A stretch of DNA of 64,000 nucleotides from Pachyseris speciosa (GCA_016490735.1 JAEMWC010000209.1:958501-1022500), one strand, 5' to 3'. Counted from the stretch's first letter, positions 1-11,849 are shown. Made by a program: numbers and translations. Notes: generated from the letters alone by a model not told the origin.

Positions 1-173
1 CCTAATTTTCGCGCCGCCAGACTTTGCTCGTTCGCACTCTCCTACAGAAAATTTAATATGCAGGCTTCATTGATACTTGATGAATATGAATTTCTAACTT
101 TCTTCTTGGATCTTGTAATGCCGCTAAATCTAAACGAATCTATTTAACTTTCTGTTGTAATCATGGTTCACAG

Positions 174-1873
174 ATGAATATTTCAATACGGACTGCAAGT
201 TCAATGTATGTTATTGTCAAACCTGCCACGAAGCCCGCGGTGAAAAACGATATGCTGTCAGCGGTGATCCACCATGTCGGTATGCGCTGCCATTAGGATG
301 GTGTCAGTTTGCGTTAAGGTGAGCACGTGAGATGCAATTAACTTTGTTTCTTTTGGAAAGAGTTATTGCTAATCTCTTTTACTGTCAAATAATGGCTGCC
401 CAAGGGTGTCAGAACAAGATCATAGAAAATTCACACTTGATATTCAGTTTTGTTGTTTATCATGTTTAGAATTCCCCCGAGAGTTGAAAGCTATCATGTG
501 TTCGATAAATGGCACGTGGCATTCTACGGCACTGTGATTGGACGGTTGAGAAGAATACTTGATCTAGGTGATATTCCGCTGCAAGGTAAGGATGCGTCAC
601 CAGAACTCCTAACCCAGACCACTCATTCCGACGTCAAACGCGCTAACATTAGACCCTGCTCTCTGCTTGCTAAGTTAAAACTACATCTTAGTTTTACTGG
701 AGTCTTCTTTCTCGTCGTCAATACTACAGTAAAAACCCGCATGTAAGAACTTGGAAAATATAGGTTCTTTTGGGGTAGTTAATATATTCATCCCGCGTGG
801 TTTATCAGCCTATAAACCATAGAAACTTGTGGTCTATTGCTTAATTAACTGTTACCCACCTATAAGAACCTGCTTGATCTAGCTTGGCTAAACAGGTTTT
901 ATATTTTTGAGTTTTAAACTGGCAAATTTCTGCCAGCATTTTCCTAAACCACTAGATTCTTACTGTACTGTGTTTCTTCTTTGCCTGGTCAGTCTGTAGC
1001 GGTCAGCGGAGGAGTGGTGCATCTAACAAAGAAAATGAAGTCCCTCAGCTTTGTGTGTCACCCACAATCCTGTGCGCGTGTGAAACACAAGCCAAAAGGC
1101 AAGAGTAAGTATCTGAAGTTATCGAAATTGGAAAATCTGACTCTCTTACCAAACAAAGCTTTCTTGATACTTAGCATGGTTTACTCATATTCGAAAAGTT
1201 CTTTCCGCGTCGCTTTAGTCGTCAGCAACACTCCAATCCAAAGGTTACCAAATTTTACCAAGCTGTACTACATATACTCTCGCAGTAATATTTTGTTGTG
1301 GTTCTAAGAATTCAACAAATCGCTTTTGTCACTGAAAACACCCTTGCGCCCTGTGTATAAACAGATAGTGCCAGGGTAACCCTAGCTACCATGTAAACAC
1401 GGCAATGAGAGAAAGAAGAAATGTTCCAAGTGTAGTAGACTACGAGAAGTCTCTCTTTCACTTAGTCCGTCGAGCGAGACCGTAAATAAACCGCGTGAAA
1501 TCCTCGCCAACTTCTCGCTCCCAGGATTTCACGTCACGCACGATGGAAAAAGCGAAAGAGGAATACTCGAAGTCTGTGTAACCCTAGCACTAGCACAGGG
1601 CCTCAGGTGATGGCTTAGACTCGCTCACTGACATTTTTGTTCATCTCTCGTTTTAGGTATAGGGATGGTACAACTGGAAAACTCTATCAAGCTCAAGTCG
1701 CTCTACAGTTGCGCGTGAAGCCTGGGTTCTACAGAGCGAGTCGTAGTCACCGTGAAGTGGACGCGAACGAGTTGCTTGATCAAAATATTGGTACTGAAAA
1801 TCTGGAATGGTATCTAGCGAACCAAGGTTTAGTCGTGCTGACAGCTTTGCTTATTAAAATCGAGCCTACATAA
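174..1873 (+). CDS. NEURL4: NEURL4-like C-terminal domain, last four exons (partial gene)
   Basis: Four exons can be joined: 174-318, 470-585, 993-1104 and 1657-1873. All have GT/AG borders and phases that close exactly (exon 174 opens with two bases of a split codon; TAA at 1871-1873). The product has a Cys-rich start (CYCQTCHEARGEK, then DPPCRYALPLGWCQFALR), a KWHVAFYGT segment, VALQLRVKPGFY and a final WYLANQGLVVLTALL. This order matches the conserved C-terminus of neuralized-like protein 4, a large centrosomal scaffold with several NHR domains that works with the HECT ligase HERC2. The family assignment is from recalled family features. Upstream NHR exons must lie before the window, since bases 1-173 show no exon. 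No AATAAA is obvious just after the stop. The MITE at 1437-1575 lies in the last intron. Confidence 0.75.
1437..1575. mobile_element. Short TIR element (MITE) in the last NEURL4-like intron
   Basis: The ends are imperfect inverted repeats: AGACTACGAGAAGTCTC on the left against the complement of GAGGAATACTCGAAGTCT on the right. Both are followed inward by a CTTTC run and a TCCGTCGAGCGAGAC-like segment. The same family recurs at 29327-29604 in the first NCKX intron. The exact ends and target duplication are not clear here. Confidence 0.5.
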
Positions 1874-2017
1874 TTTAAATGAGAGAATATATAGAACAAA
1901 ACTGCCCTGCGTAGTAATTGTAAATTTATCAAGAACGCTACAACCTGAAGGTGTAAATTTATTATGCGTTCAAAGTTTAATATGGAAATTGGTCTTATTT
2001 GAACTGGTGGTGTCGAC

Positions 2018-2168
2018 TAGCCTACAGAACAGGCGTAATTTTTTACCCATTTTAGTCGAACAGAGGCGAAAGCTTCTCCCCTCGCACGCGACTCGGTTTC
2101 GCGCTCGCCTCGCTTTCGCCTCTGTTAGCCTAAAATACGCAAAAAATTACGCCTGTTCTGCAGGCGAG
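2018..2168. mobile_element. hAT-like foldback MITE with 8-bp target duplication
   Basis: The element is 151 bp and folds almost completely on itself. The arms share AGAACAGGCGTAATTTTTT and ACAGAGGCGAAAGC in inverted orientation. It is flanked by a perfect 8-bp duplication GTGTCGAC at 2010-2017 and 2169-2176. An 8-bp duplication is typical of hAT elements. It has no coding capacity, so it would depend on a transposase made elsewhere. Confidence 0.75.
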
Positions 2169-2176
2169 GTGTCGAC

Positions 2177-4254
2177 AGAATTTGTGGGCAAATAGAAAAA
2201 TGCTCGGAGTTTACACAGCTCAGTTGACTTACATGACAATAGTCAGATGTTTATTTTTTAAGAAAAGTATCTTAATTGACTCTCATGTTGAACAGAAAAT
2301 TTAATCTCATAACTCCCCTCTGACCTACAAGTGGGTTATCCTTTTTTGTCCCCATTGTCATTTATTGAAATTCAAGCTCCCGGTTGTATAGCTTGATTTT
2401 CCCCTGATTTCTCTTCGTTCAGAGACTTCGAGGCACAAAATCCGGTGGCGCAATCTGTATAATAAGAGGCCCAACCCAGGTCAAGGCTTCTCTCTGATAG
2501 TTACCTCTTGCCCCGCCCATCCCCCTAATTTAGCCCCGAAAATAATAAAGCCATGAAAAAGTTCGCAGGAAATTTGTACAGGATGCCGTTGGTGTCTATG
2601 TTTTGCTAAATTTGTGTTAGCCCGAGTCATTGCCAGCAACAAAGTTTTAATTTCCCTAAAAAGGAACGATAGTGACAAAAAAAATAACTGAAGCTAATTA
2701 GCTCAGTGCTACTGTCTTCAAAGTATTTTTGTGGAACTAAAGTAATTATATTTTAATTTGTTATTTTCCAACTTAAATTATGTAAGAGAAGAAGCTGTTT
2801 GGAGAGTTCATAGTAAAGAGCAACATAGTATTACCAATCTCTTAAGAGAGTTACTCCGATTTACAGATGTGGAGGAAAGCAAATGATTTACTCCCAATAT
2901 GCTATGAAAACTGGAATTTTACGATTGGTTTTGCAAAAAAAAAAGAAAGGAAAATAAAAATACAATATTTGCAACTGCACTTGTGATTCCTTGTTTTTCG
3001 TGAATAATATACAGTGAAACCTCCGGTTGCGACCACCTCTCCTCAGCAACCAGTTTTCCTAAATAACAAAAGTTTCCAAGTCAAATCACTATACCTGAAA
3101 CCTCTTGTGAGCGACCACCTCTCCCCCAATTTCTATTGTCCGGATTTGTCCGCATTTCCATACATTTCTTTGTAAATTTTTTACGTTTTTAAATGCCTGT
3201 ATCTCAGTCAAAACTAGCCCGATTAACACCAAACTTGGGATATTGTGAATCTCGGTGTGCTCTTTTTGACTATGTGGATCAATAGTTGCTAATCACATAA
3301 TTTACAGACTCGTACCTAGTCCTTCACGGTATGAAATCAGGCAATGATGAAGTAGGCGCGACAGTAACGTTTGTTATATTAAGCAAAACGTTTTAAACTA
3401 AATAGTGTCAAAACGGCATCAGAGGGCATTAATTTGTTTGTTTTGCATGTTTGAACGATTCCTTAGCGGCAAAGTTTTCTATTACTGCGAGAAGAGAACG
3501 CGTTGAGAAGGTCTGATGGAATGTCTTGACAGCGCAGTCATTACAAAGCAACTGACATCCTTCCCATCCTTCATATAACATATGAAAAAACTGTCTTGCC
3601 GACCAACAATGGTAACATTAGACACATAGTAGTTCGGAAAACTTTCGAAATAAAACTTGAAAATCTCTGCTTAATTCGTTTTAAAGTTCCCTTTAGTCAT
3701 AGACGCGTCTAGAAAGGATTAAGGGTCCCACAGCTAGCCTTCAAGACATTTTGTCTACCCCCAACGACGTACATGAAGGGTGTGAAGCAAACATTGGCTT
3801 TTCGTCCTTTTCACATTTATAGTCACAAACGTAATATAATTTGTGGTCAAATCTTACATTTCCTAAACATTCGAGGACATAAGTATACGTAGTCTCTAAA
3901 GAATCAAGACACTTCCTTTTTGTTTAGAACAATTTTTTTCTTTAGTAGGGGTATAGAATGGTCCCATTGAAATTGAAAGTACTCGCAAATTTGGCCTCTG
4001 CTTGAATGGCTTGCAAAAATTGCATGAGTGCCCGCTTGCTCGTGCTCGCATGCTCGGATCGGATTCTCGTTAAAATTCTCTGCCTTGTAATTATGGAAGC
4101 ATAATTTGCACCTTGGAAAAAACAATTGATGCTGGAAACAATGTTTCCGGTTGGCAAAGCCGCGGAGACATTGGGGAAAATGCACACGCTATGAAGGCTA
4201 TGAATGTTTCTGGAAAAATGCTTCCTCTTTTTGTTTACGTTTTATTATAATTAT
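2177..4254. other. Non-coding stretch with one old interspersed repeat
   Basis: I find no supportable gene here. At about 3012-3145 two degenerate copies of a GAAACCTC...GCGACCACCTCTC unit lie in tandem, resembling a worn interspersed repeat. The remaining ORFs, including the overlapping pair near 3904-4187, resemble no family I know. Confidence 0.4.
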
Positions 4255-5755
4255 ATAATATAATTTACTAATTTATATAGCGCGTATTTACATATTCTGA
4301 TCAATAGCGCTTTACAATCATATATTTAAGAGAAAACGAAAATATATTACCATAAAAATAAAATAAAGTTATAGATTATAAAAATACTTCTTAAAAAGAT
4401 AAGTTTTAAGTCGAGATTTAAAACTGTCAAGTGATGTTGCTTGACGAAGCTCCACGGGTAGGCCATTCCAGAGTTTCGGAGCTGCTGCTGAAAATGATCT
4501 TGCTCCCAATGTTGTAAGCATCTTTCCCTTGGGATGGTCCAATAAGAGCTTACCAGTAGACCTAAGATTATATAATGAGTTCGATTTTATACTAATAAGA
4601 TCGCTAAGATAAGTTGGCGCCAGGCCATTCCCGGAACGTCTACATGGATATTAAAATCACCTGCTATCAGTAACGGTACAGATGACATTATGATACTCTC
4701 CAAAAAACTCGAAAAATCAGCAAAGAATACACTCGTCGTGACAGGATGGTTACTCGAATAGGGTGGACGGTAAATAATAATAATCTGTAGTTTTCGCGAC
4801 TGGAACTCGACCATCCAATGAGAAAACTCAAAAGAAGTACGCTCACCAGCATCTACAAGACTTGCATGTAAATTTTCTCTAATCAATAGAGCAGTTCCGC
4901 CACCAGATCGATCAGATCGTGTGTGATCAAACAGCTTGTACCCGGGCGGGGTGATTTCGGCTCTACACGCATCATCAATCTCTGAAAGCCATGTCTCAGT
5001 TACTGCGAAAATATCTGCTCCAGATGATTCAACATAGGAAACAAAGTCCGCCGATTTGTTTCTCACAGACCTGGCATTCAAACTACAGAATTTTAAATAG
5101 CTTCCAACACGTAAACGTAATTGTTCAGGAACAATACGAACCAAAACAGATGTGCGAGAGGTGGCTCTATTACGGCGAGTAGTATGACTTATTCGATCAG
5201 AAATACGTACAGATATCTTCCGTCGGCCAGCTCGACATCCTCTAAACCTCAGAAGTCCATTTAGCTTTAAATCATGGAGAACTGAATTCGAGACGCGCGA
5301 CGAATGCCAAGTAGTTCAGCACGGGTGTATGTTATAACTCGAGTGTTCGTATGCAAATCCAAGATATTCGGTAGATTTTCATTTCGCCTCATCAAATTGT
5401 TTTGAATTAAAGTCACCGGACCAGGATTAATCGAAATGTCTCCAAAAATTGTAATGTTTAGAGGCGGGTCGTGACCAGGAATTAGCAGAGATGTACATCC
5501 GTGCTTTGTCCAAGATACCAAAGGAATCTTGGCGCGATGAAATCCAAAGCGCTTCGCCACAAAAGCAATTGAAGCTCGTCCAGTGACAGCAAATCGACCG
5601 TAATGACTAAAATATGCGCCAGGAAAAACTCTGAGAGCTTCTTGGCAAGGCCCATGATGGTCGCAATCGAATGGATCCCAAGTAGAAAGAATTTCACAGC
5701 AAATAGCTAAAAAATAAAACACTAAAATCAGAGCTTTGAAACTCGTGGCCGCCAT
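4255..5755 (-). pseudogene. L2-type LINE copy with endonuclease and C-terminal tail but no reverse transcriptase
   Basis: Read on the minus strand from 5755: a hydrophobic N-terminus (residues about 5-25), then GDISINPGP (about residues 105-113), then a basic stretch LLRFRGCRAGRR in another frame after a single-base shift near 5270-5283. Next comes an apurinic-type endonuclease (FCSLNARSVRNK, VTETW, YRPPYSS, GDFNIHV). At about 4630 the endonuclease joins directly to GLAPTYLSDL...AAPKLWNGLPVELRQ...FKSRLKTYLF, which is the normal ORF2 C-terminus, so the whole RT domain is missing. The 3' part (4255-4380) has the GCGC-stem sequence and AT-rich tail typical of L2 3' ends. Such a copy could move only with help from an intact relative. 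L2/CR1 group is likely; the exact clade is not settled. Confidence 0.8.
5417..5443 (-). other. 2A-like NPGP ribosome-skipping motif in the LINE N-terminus
   Basis: The minus strand encodes G-D-I-S-I-N-P-G-P about 100 residues after a hydrophobic start. The D-x-x-x-NPGP core is that of 2A peptides, where the ribosome skips the Gly-Pro bond. The usual Glu is Ser here. 2A-like motifs are known at N-termini of some non-LTR retrotransposons. Confidence 0.6.
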
Positions 5756-5895
5756 ATTCGGCGCCGCTGACCTGAGCAGCCAGAGTTCAGTCCCAAGTAG
5801 TAGGGTACCCTACCTGAAACATTTTGCTTGTAAACACGGGCTATCATTGAGCCTCTTGGTAGGGTAACTCAAATGCTTGGGTTACCGTACCCTCC

Positions 5896-6041
5896 TGGTC
5901 CCAGTTTTTCGAAGGCTGGTTAACACTGTCCACCGGATAAATCGCTATCCAGTGGATAAGTGTTAACAAAACAAACCATGCACTGGATAGTGATTTATCC
6001 AGTGGATAGCGTTATCCAGCCTTCGAACAACCAGAGCCAGG
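5896..6041. mobile_element. Palindromic MITE of the TATCCAGTGGATAA type
   Basis: The ends CCTGG...TTCGAAGGCTGG and CCAGCCTTCGAA...CCAGG are inverted. Between them are several copies of the palindromic unit ATCCAGTGGAT in both orientations. It is non-coding and the target duplication is not clear. It lies just upstream of the 5' end of the minus-strand LINE. Confidence 0.7.
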
Positions 6042-6396
6042 ACTCTAAAGGGTTAGGCCTTGAAGCTTTAGAACTCCTTTAGCGTCCACATACTGGCTCA
6101 CGTGACGCTAAGTGACGTGATTTTGCATCAAACAAGGCATAATTGCTTGTAAGCGGCTGGGAATGCCCTGGTAGAACCGCGATAAGATCTTAACGTGTTA
6201 CCTAGCTTTGCGTCTGTTGTCCTGTTTTGGAAGTGTCAGCCAAATTACTTGGCTTAAAACAACTTTTTAATAAAAGAGAGATTCCAGCTAGCAGAAAATT
6301 TACGAAGTGCGCGCCGCTGGCAGTCTGTATTTTCTTAAGTGCTCGCTGCTCGCATACCATTCGATACCCCATTTAGTTTTTTGTCACGTTTCAATC

Positions 6397-6803
6397 CCCG
6401 GGGGGGGGGGGGGGTACTAACCAAAGTTTTATACGGGGAGGCTCCGCCCCGAGGTCCAACCCCTTACCCTTTCATATACCATTTCGGCAAAAAAAGGTAC
6501 CCCTTTTGTATACCTTTTATTGAAAAAAGGTACCCCTTTCACATACCTACTTTAGGAAGTCTTGTTCTCATTTTCATGTAGTGCTTTTAATAAACTGATA
6601 CAGCCATAAGGGGCGTCTATTCGAAATGTTATAATTAAAGGCCCTTTTAAACACCTAAATGACTGATTTCCCTACCCTTTTATATACCTCAACTTGTGAA
6701 ATCTCTACCCTTTTATATACCTGAAGCCTGAAAAAGGTACCCCTTTCGGGCGGAGCCTCCTCGTATAGGCCATTATAGGGAGTACTCCCCCCCGGGGGGG
6801 GGG
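6397..6803. mobile_element. hAT-like MITE with C/G-homopolymer ends and 8-bp target duplication
   Basis: It begins with CCCC and a long G run and ends with a C run plus G run, followed inward by inverted TATACG(G/A)GGAGGCTCCGCCC-type segments. Internally it repeats TACCCTTT(T/C)ATATACC. TTTCAATC flanks both sides (6389-6396 and 6804-6811), an 8-bp duplication. A diverged relative with the same architecture is at 63401-63819. Confidence 0.75.
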
Positions 6804-7388
6804 TTTCAATCAAAATCTTACGGTCTAATGGAATCTAAAAGATCGTTACTATAAAAACCCTTTCAGTCTCAGTCAATTATTAACATATTTGTGGTACAGT
6901 GCGGTCCGATTAGGCCTATCCTGTGTGGCTGGGGTACAAAGAGGAGGGAGGGATGAAGTTTTTAAAATTCGAGCACGAAGCACAATTGTTGGGACCTGGG
7001 AAGGAGCTAACTTGTACGCCGATCACGCCACAGGCAACCCAAGCTCACAATAGAGAAGAGCCGAGTAACCACATCGAAAAACATTCCTCGAGATAACAGA
7101 AGGCATCGCAATTTAATGGTGTTTGTCTTCTTGGCAGCAATGACCGAGTGTCAGTTGTCAGCCGAATTATAATCCCATTTGATCGCTGTCGGAATTTTAC
7201 GCAAAATCCAATCAATCTTAGCAGCCATGATGTAAGAAACCAGTCAGTCGTGGTTGTATACTGCCTATTTTAAAACAATTTCTCAAATGGAAATTCGGGC
7301 TTCTTCTTCGTGTAGAAGACCCAGTACACATCACAAAAGAAAACCGGTCCACAACCTATTGTGTTCTTTGTTTTCCTCGTCCTTTTGT
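6804..7388. other. Non-coding spacer
   Basis: I see no gene, repeat or regulatory signal that I can support between the MITE and the tail of the next LINE. Confidence 0.4.
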
Positions 7389-7422
7389 CACATACATACA
7401 TACATACATACATACATACATG
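7389..7422 (-). repeat. (CATA)n microsatellite forming the 3' tail of the following LINE
   Basis: About eight CATA units abut the 3' end of the minus-strand LINE at 7422-10895. Read on the LINE strand it is an (ATGT)n tail. Microsatellite tails replace poly(A) in many L2/CR1-group LINEs. Just inside it, 7437-7480 can fold with AGCAGGT/ACCTGCT pairing. Confidence 0.75.
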
Positions 7423-10400
7423 CTTTATTTGATATAGCAGGTTGGATTAAAGGCAGCCAGAGGCTGATGTGGACCTGCTATCTAGGGTGAAAGGAAAATT
7501 ACAAAAGATCTTATAAAATTATGAGGAAAAAGAAAATAAGGAAAACAAAGGAATACAGCTAAAACTATCCAAATATAAACATTATCAAAATTGATAAATT
7601 ACTATGCTAAAAATATTCGAAGTCTTGATTCTTATGAGAGACCATACATGCTTCTTTCAGAAAGCTACAATTATTAATAAAGTTCTTATGTTGACGTTGT
7701 TTTAAAAGGTTCTTAAAGTTCTTGAGGGAGGGGGACTGTTTGAGAGAAGTTGGAGTTAGTTCCCAGACTAGTGGGCCTCTATATCTTAAGGAATTTCTGC
7801 CAATGTCCAGGTTGTATCTGGGTAGAACGAAGTGATTATTATTTCTGAGATTATAATGTGGGTTGGTAATACTAAAGAGGTTTGTTATTTTAGCTGGGGT
7901 AATGTTACTATTTACTTTATACATTAGGGTAAGCAGTTTCTTTTTATATTGGTTTGATAGTGGCTCCCATCTAGTACTTCCTAGGGCCTCTTGGTCTGAT
8001 ATGTCCCGAGGCAGTCTATGGATGATTTTAGCTGCCCTGGCGTGAATATGATCAATCTCATTCATTAAAGATGGTGTGCCAGTACCCCAGACCAAGCTGC
8101 AATAAGTAATAGTAGGGACAATGCTACTGAAGTAGATTTTTTCTAGTGTACTTGTTGGTAAATATTTGAGCCTTTCAAGCAGCCTGACTTTCTTTCCAAA
8201 GGATTTGCAGAGGTACTCCAAGTGACTGTTCCAAGAGAGCTGGGAGTCAATAATAACCCCCAGACATCTTGTTTCGTGAACAACGTCCAATATGTTATCT
8301 CCTAGTTTAATAGGTCTTAGTGGGCCACAGAAAGGACTGTGGGATATGATCATGGCCTCAGACTTCCCAGCGTGTATAGTTAATTTGTTGTTTCTGCACC
8401 AGGGTGAGATCTCTGAGAGGGCTCTATTTAAGCCATCAACTACTACATCAACAGTGTTACTAATGAAGTACAGAGTCGTGTCATCGGCATACAGTTCCAG
8501 GTTGCCTTCAGTTACTGAGTCACTAAGGTCATTGGAACTCCACAAGTAACTGGCTTAGTTTGTGAGCAACAGCCATTAACTTCCGCAAATTGCTTCCTGA
8601 CTTCCAAATAGCTGACCATCCACTTCAGCAAATCTCCGCTGAATCCCATAGCTAGAAGTTTATAAATTAGTATTTCGTGGGATACTGTGTCGAATGCTTT
8701 CTGAAAGTCGATGTAAACAACACCAACTACTTTTCTGTTATCAAGGGCTGCTTTCCAAGTTTCAGTCAGGTAGATTAAGAGTTCCTCGGTTGATCTGCCT
8801 AGTCGAAAACCCCACTGGTTGTTGTTCAGTTGCCCGATGTCTGTGGTGAAGCTGTTTAGACCCTCGCACACTAGTCCCTCCAGTAGTTTGCTTGGTAGAC
8901 TCAGCATTTGGAGAGGCCTGTAATTTCTTCTGTCTGTTTTCTTTCCCTTCTTATGAATAGTGAGCATTTTGGATACTTTCCACTGGGATGGAAAAGTGGA
9001 ATTAAGCAAGCTATGTCTAAAGACAGTGAGGAGGCCTTCTGCGGAGGCCTCACCAATGTGATGAAGGTCTCGAGGGGCAATAGAGTCAGGGTCGGGGGCT
9101 TTCTTAGGGTTGATAGACTTGATACGTCTAAGGAGGTCTGTTTTGTTCAGATTAACACAGGGGAGAGTAGGAGTGATTCTGTAGATATGCTCTGTGTCTC
9201 GAAAGTGCGGTAGTGGGTTAATTTGCGAGGCCAGATTTGGTCCTAGCGCCACAAAATAGTCGTTCATGGCCTCAGCTTTGTTTTTATCATCAAGGATCAT
9301 GTTACCCCGATCATCAGCAATGGGCCCAATATTATTCAGTTTCTTCTTGTGGGTAATCCTTGCTACAAGCTTCCAGAAGTCTTTGCTGCTTTCTGTGTTA
9401 TTAAATTCTTGTCTCCAGTAGTTAGCCTCTTCTTCTCTAAGAAGCTTGGTAACTTCATTTCTTAGCTTCTTGTATTCGTCCCACAGTTCTTTAGACCCGG
9501 TCTCCTTTGCTCGCTTAAGTATTGATTATAGCGTTTGTTCATAGTTTTACGAATATGAGAATTCATCCATGGGAGGCTCTCTGAGCGTATTTTTACTCTC
9601 CTCAGGGAAATATGATCGTTCACTATGTCCTTGTATAGGGTTTCCCATGTCCATGTGATGTCGTCAGGGTCATCGAATGCCTCGATTACAGACCATGGGG
9701 TAGTGGTAAACGCATGTTTTAGTTTTCCAATATTAACTTGCTTATAATTTTTCGCAGTAATATATTTCGGGGGTGTCCTCTTGCGATATAGCTTTATAAT
9801 GCCATAGATGAGGCAGTGGTCGGAAAGGCCTGGGTCAAATGTCCCTGATGCTATTATCTTGGTTGTGTCAATGGTGATCAGGAGGTCAAGTAGGGTAGAG
9901 GTTGTTACGGTTGTTCTTGTGGAGTCTTTAATGACGTTGTGAAGGTCAAAACTGCCAAGAATTCTGAGCAACCTTCTCCCCTCATACCCCTTGGCAATCA
10001 AGTCTGAGTTCAAGTCACCAAGGATCACAACATTTTTTCTGTTTCTCACAAAGTGTTCAAGCAGACTGTAGAATTTATTGTAGAAGCTATATATAGTCAT
10101 CAGGAGGTCTGTATACCCAGCCAAGTAATAGCTTCTGGGATTTTATAGTGAAATCAATCCAGATTGCTTCTATATCTGTTTTAAGATCGTCTCTCTCGTG
10201 TACATGCAAGCTGTCTGAGTAATAAATTAGACAGCCACCGCCTTTTTGGTCCTTCCAGTCCAGCCTGGCTATTTTGTATCCAGTAATCATGACTTCCTCC
10301 GTGGGTGTTTCGTCGTCCAGATGTGTTTCTGTAATAGCAATGATGTCAAGTTTGCTTTCTGATAACATTAGTTTAATCTCACTGGTTTTCCTAATCAGGC

Positions 10401-10761
10401 TTCTAACGTTAAGGTGAGTAATCTTTAGTCCGTGACCTTTGAGTTTGGTGTAGAGGTCACTATAGGGGCTTGGGATGTTTCGATCCGTTCCGTGAGTGTT
10501 GGTGTTTACTGGATTATCTAATAGTTCCTCATGTGCATCTTCATCAGTTGAAATTGACGCTTCGGCGAAAGGTAATACAGATAAAAGACATGCCGGGAAA
10601 ATCCAGTTAAAATGATCCTTTTGCTGAAAAAGTTTGTATTGGCTCGGTTTCACTTGACCGCATTTCATGTGGCACCAAAGTTCACACTGATCACAGGTCA
10701 GGGCTCTGTGATTTCTAGCGACGATCTTTGAGCAAACAGGACACCTTGGAGAGTTGGTTGT

Positions 10762-10788
10762 CGGTCCTGGATTAACTGGAATATCGCC
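10762..10788 (-). other. Second 2A-like NPGP motif, followed by a Cys/His finger
   Basis: The minus strand encodes G-D-I-P-V-N-P-G-P, preceded by a Leu-rich stretch (five consecutive Leu) about 20 residues earlier. It is followed within six residues by a CxxC...CxxC...HxxxC arrangement like a PHD or related zinc finger. If skipping occurs here, the finger, endonuclease and RT would be released from the short hydrophobic leader. Confidence 0.6.
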
Positions 10789-10831
10789 ACTTTTAAGGAG
10801 ACGAGCTTGGTGGAAAGAACTGACCGAGTTA

Positions 10832-10876
10832 GTATAGTACAGTAGTAGTAGTAATATAGTATAGTATAGTATATAG
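10832..10876. repeat. TAGTA/TATAG simple repeat at the LINE 5' edge
   Basis: The run consists of AGTATAGTAC, then AGTAGTAGTAGTA and ATAGTATAGTATAG units. It codes in frame for Leu/Tyr residues of the LINE leader, so part of that leader may be repeat expansion. Confidence 0.6.
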
Positions 10877-10969
10877 TCCTTTTGTTCTCTATTGTTTTAA
10901 GTCAGCTGTATCTTCTACACCAAGTAACACTGGAAAACTTGAACCATTTACTGACTTCAAAAAAGTTTG

Positions 10970-11560
10970 TCAAATCTCTGTAAAATGTATACATTTCCTT
11001 TGTAAATTGCAATGTCTGTAAACGTGCACACTTACAGAGATTTTATGAACCCTATAAAATGTCTGTAGATTCGACCGAATTTCCCGCGTCCAGACCCCAT
11101 TAAATGTCTGTGAAATCTCAATGTTTTCTGTGTAAATTGTAAGCAAAATTTACAGAGATTTCATAAACTTTGTAAAAATCCTTGTAAAATCTCATCGTAT
11201 TCTCTGTAAAAAAAAATTGGAAAAAACTCTGTAAAATAAAGAACATAAAATGTCCATAAAATCTTCGTTAAAATCTAACAACTGAATCAAATAACTGCAT
11301 GAAATGTTAATAAAATGTACACAAATAAAAAGCACACAATGTTAATAAAAAGTGGGTGTAATGTTTGTAAAATATACAAGGAGTACCATATAAAATCTCA
11401 GCAAAATCTTCATATTTTCTCTGTAAAAGACAGAGGGAAACAAACCAGGATGAAACGCCACAACACAAAATCCCAACAAAATGTCTATAAAAAGTGAACA
11501 AAAGCTGGACCACAAAGTGTCTGTCGATAAATAAAGTGCACACAATATCTTCAAAAGATA
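10970..11560. repeat. Left subterminal CTGTAAA motif array
   Basis: The motif CTGTAAA, often extended to TCTGTAAAATGT, and its inverse TTTACAGAGATTT recur many times with variable spacing. They look like degenerate, repeated protein-binding sites rather than a clean tandem repeat. The matching array at the other end is 26650-26970. Confidence 0.6.
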
Positions 11561-11849
11561 TGTATTTTATTGCAAAATGTTAACGTTTTCTTTCCAAAAA
11601 CGAGCTGGTACTAAAATGACCTGAAAAACGCTAAAAACGTCAGTGGCCGTGAATTTTTCAGGGCCGAGCTTGCCAATTCATCGCTACTGAACATTTAACG
11701 GCATGAAAAAGGTATCCTTTCTATTGCAATTGCCGCAGAAGTTGTATAATTTACGTCCCTTAGCTTTATCGTTTCTTATAAACACTGGAAAATTATATTT
11801 TCATTCCAAATGGCTGCTGGTATAACTCACAATTGGAGGTACTAATGTT

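Larger units (their letters stand above)
7422..10895 (-). pseudogene. CR1/L2-group LINE ORF2 with 2A-like motif, zinc finger, endonuclease and RT; frameshifted
   Basis: On the minus strand the open frame starts after a stop near 10890, with no ATG, and includes a Leu-rich stretch, SGDIPVNPGP (10762-10788) and a Cys/His finger (CPVCSKIV...CDQCELWCHMKC). The endonuclease follows (HLNVRSL, ITETHLDDE, GGGCLIYY, YRPPDD) and, after a shift near 10100, GDLNSDL and LSDHCL. A further shift near 9470 leads to RT: NYRPLQMLSLPSK, QWGFRLGRSTEE, YIDFQKAFDTVSH, TCGVP. At about 8533 a short deletion removes the QGS-LGP motif and shifts frame. LYADDTTLYF and the C-terminus to 7607 follow. The element is therefore inactive. 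The 5' end merges into TAGTA-rich simple repeat, so it may be truncated there. Confidence 0.85.
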
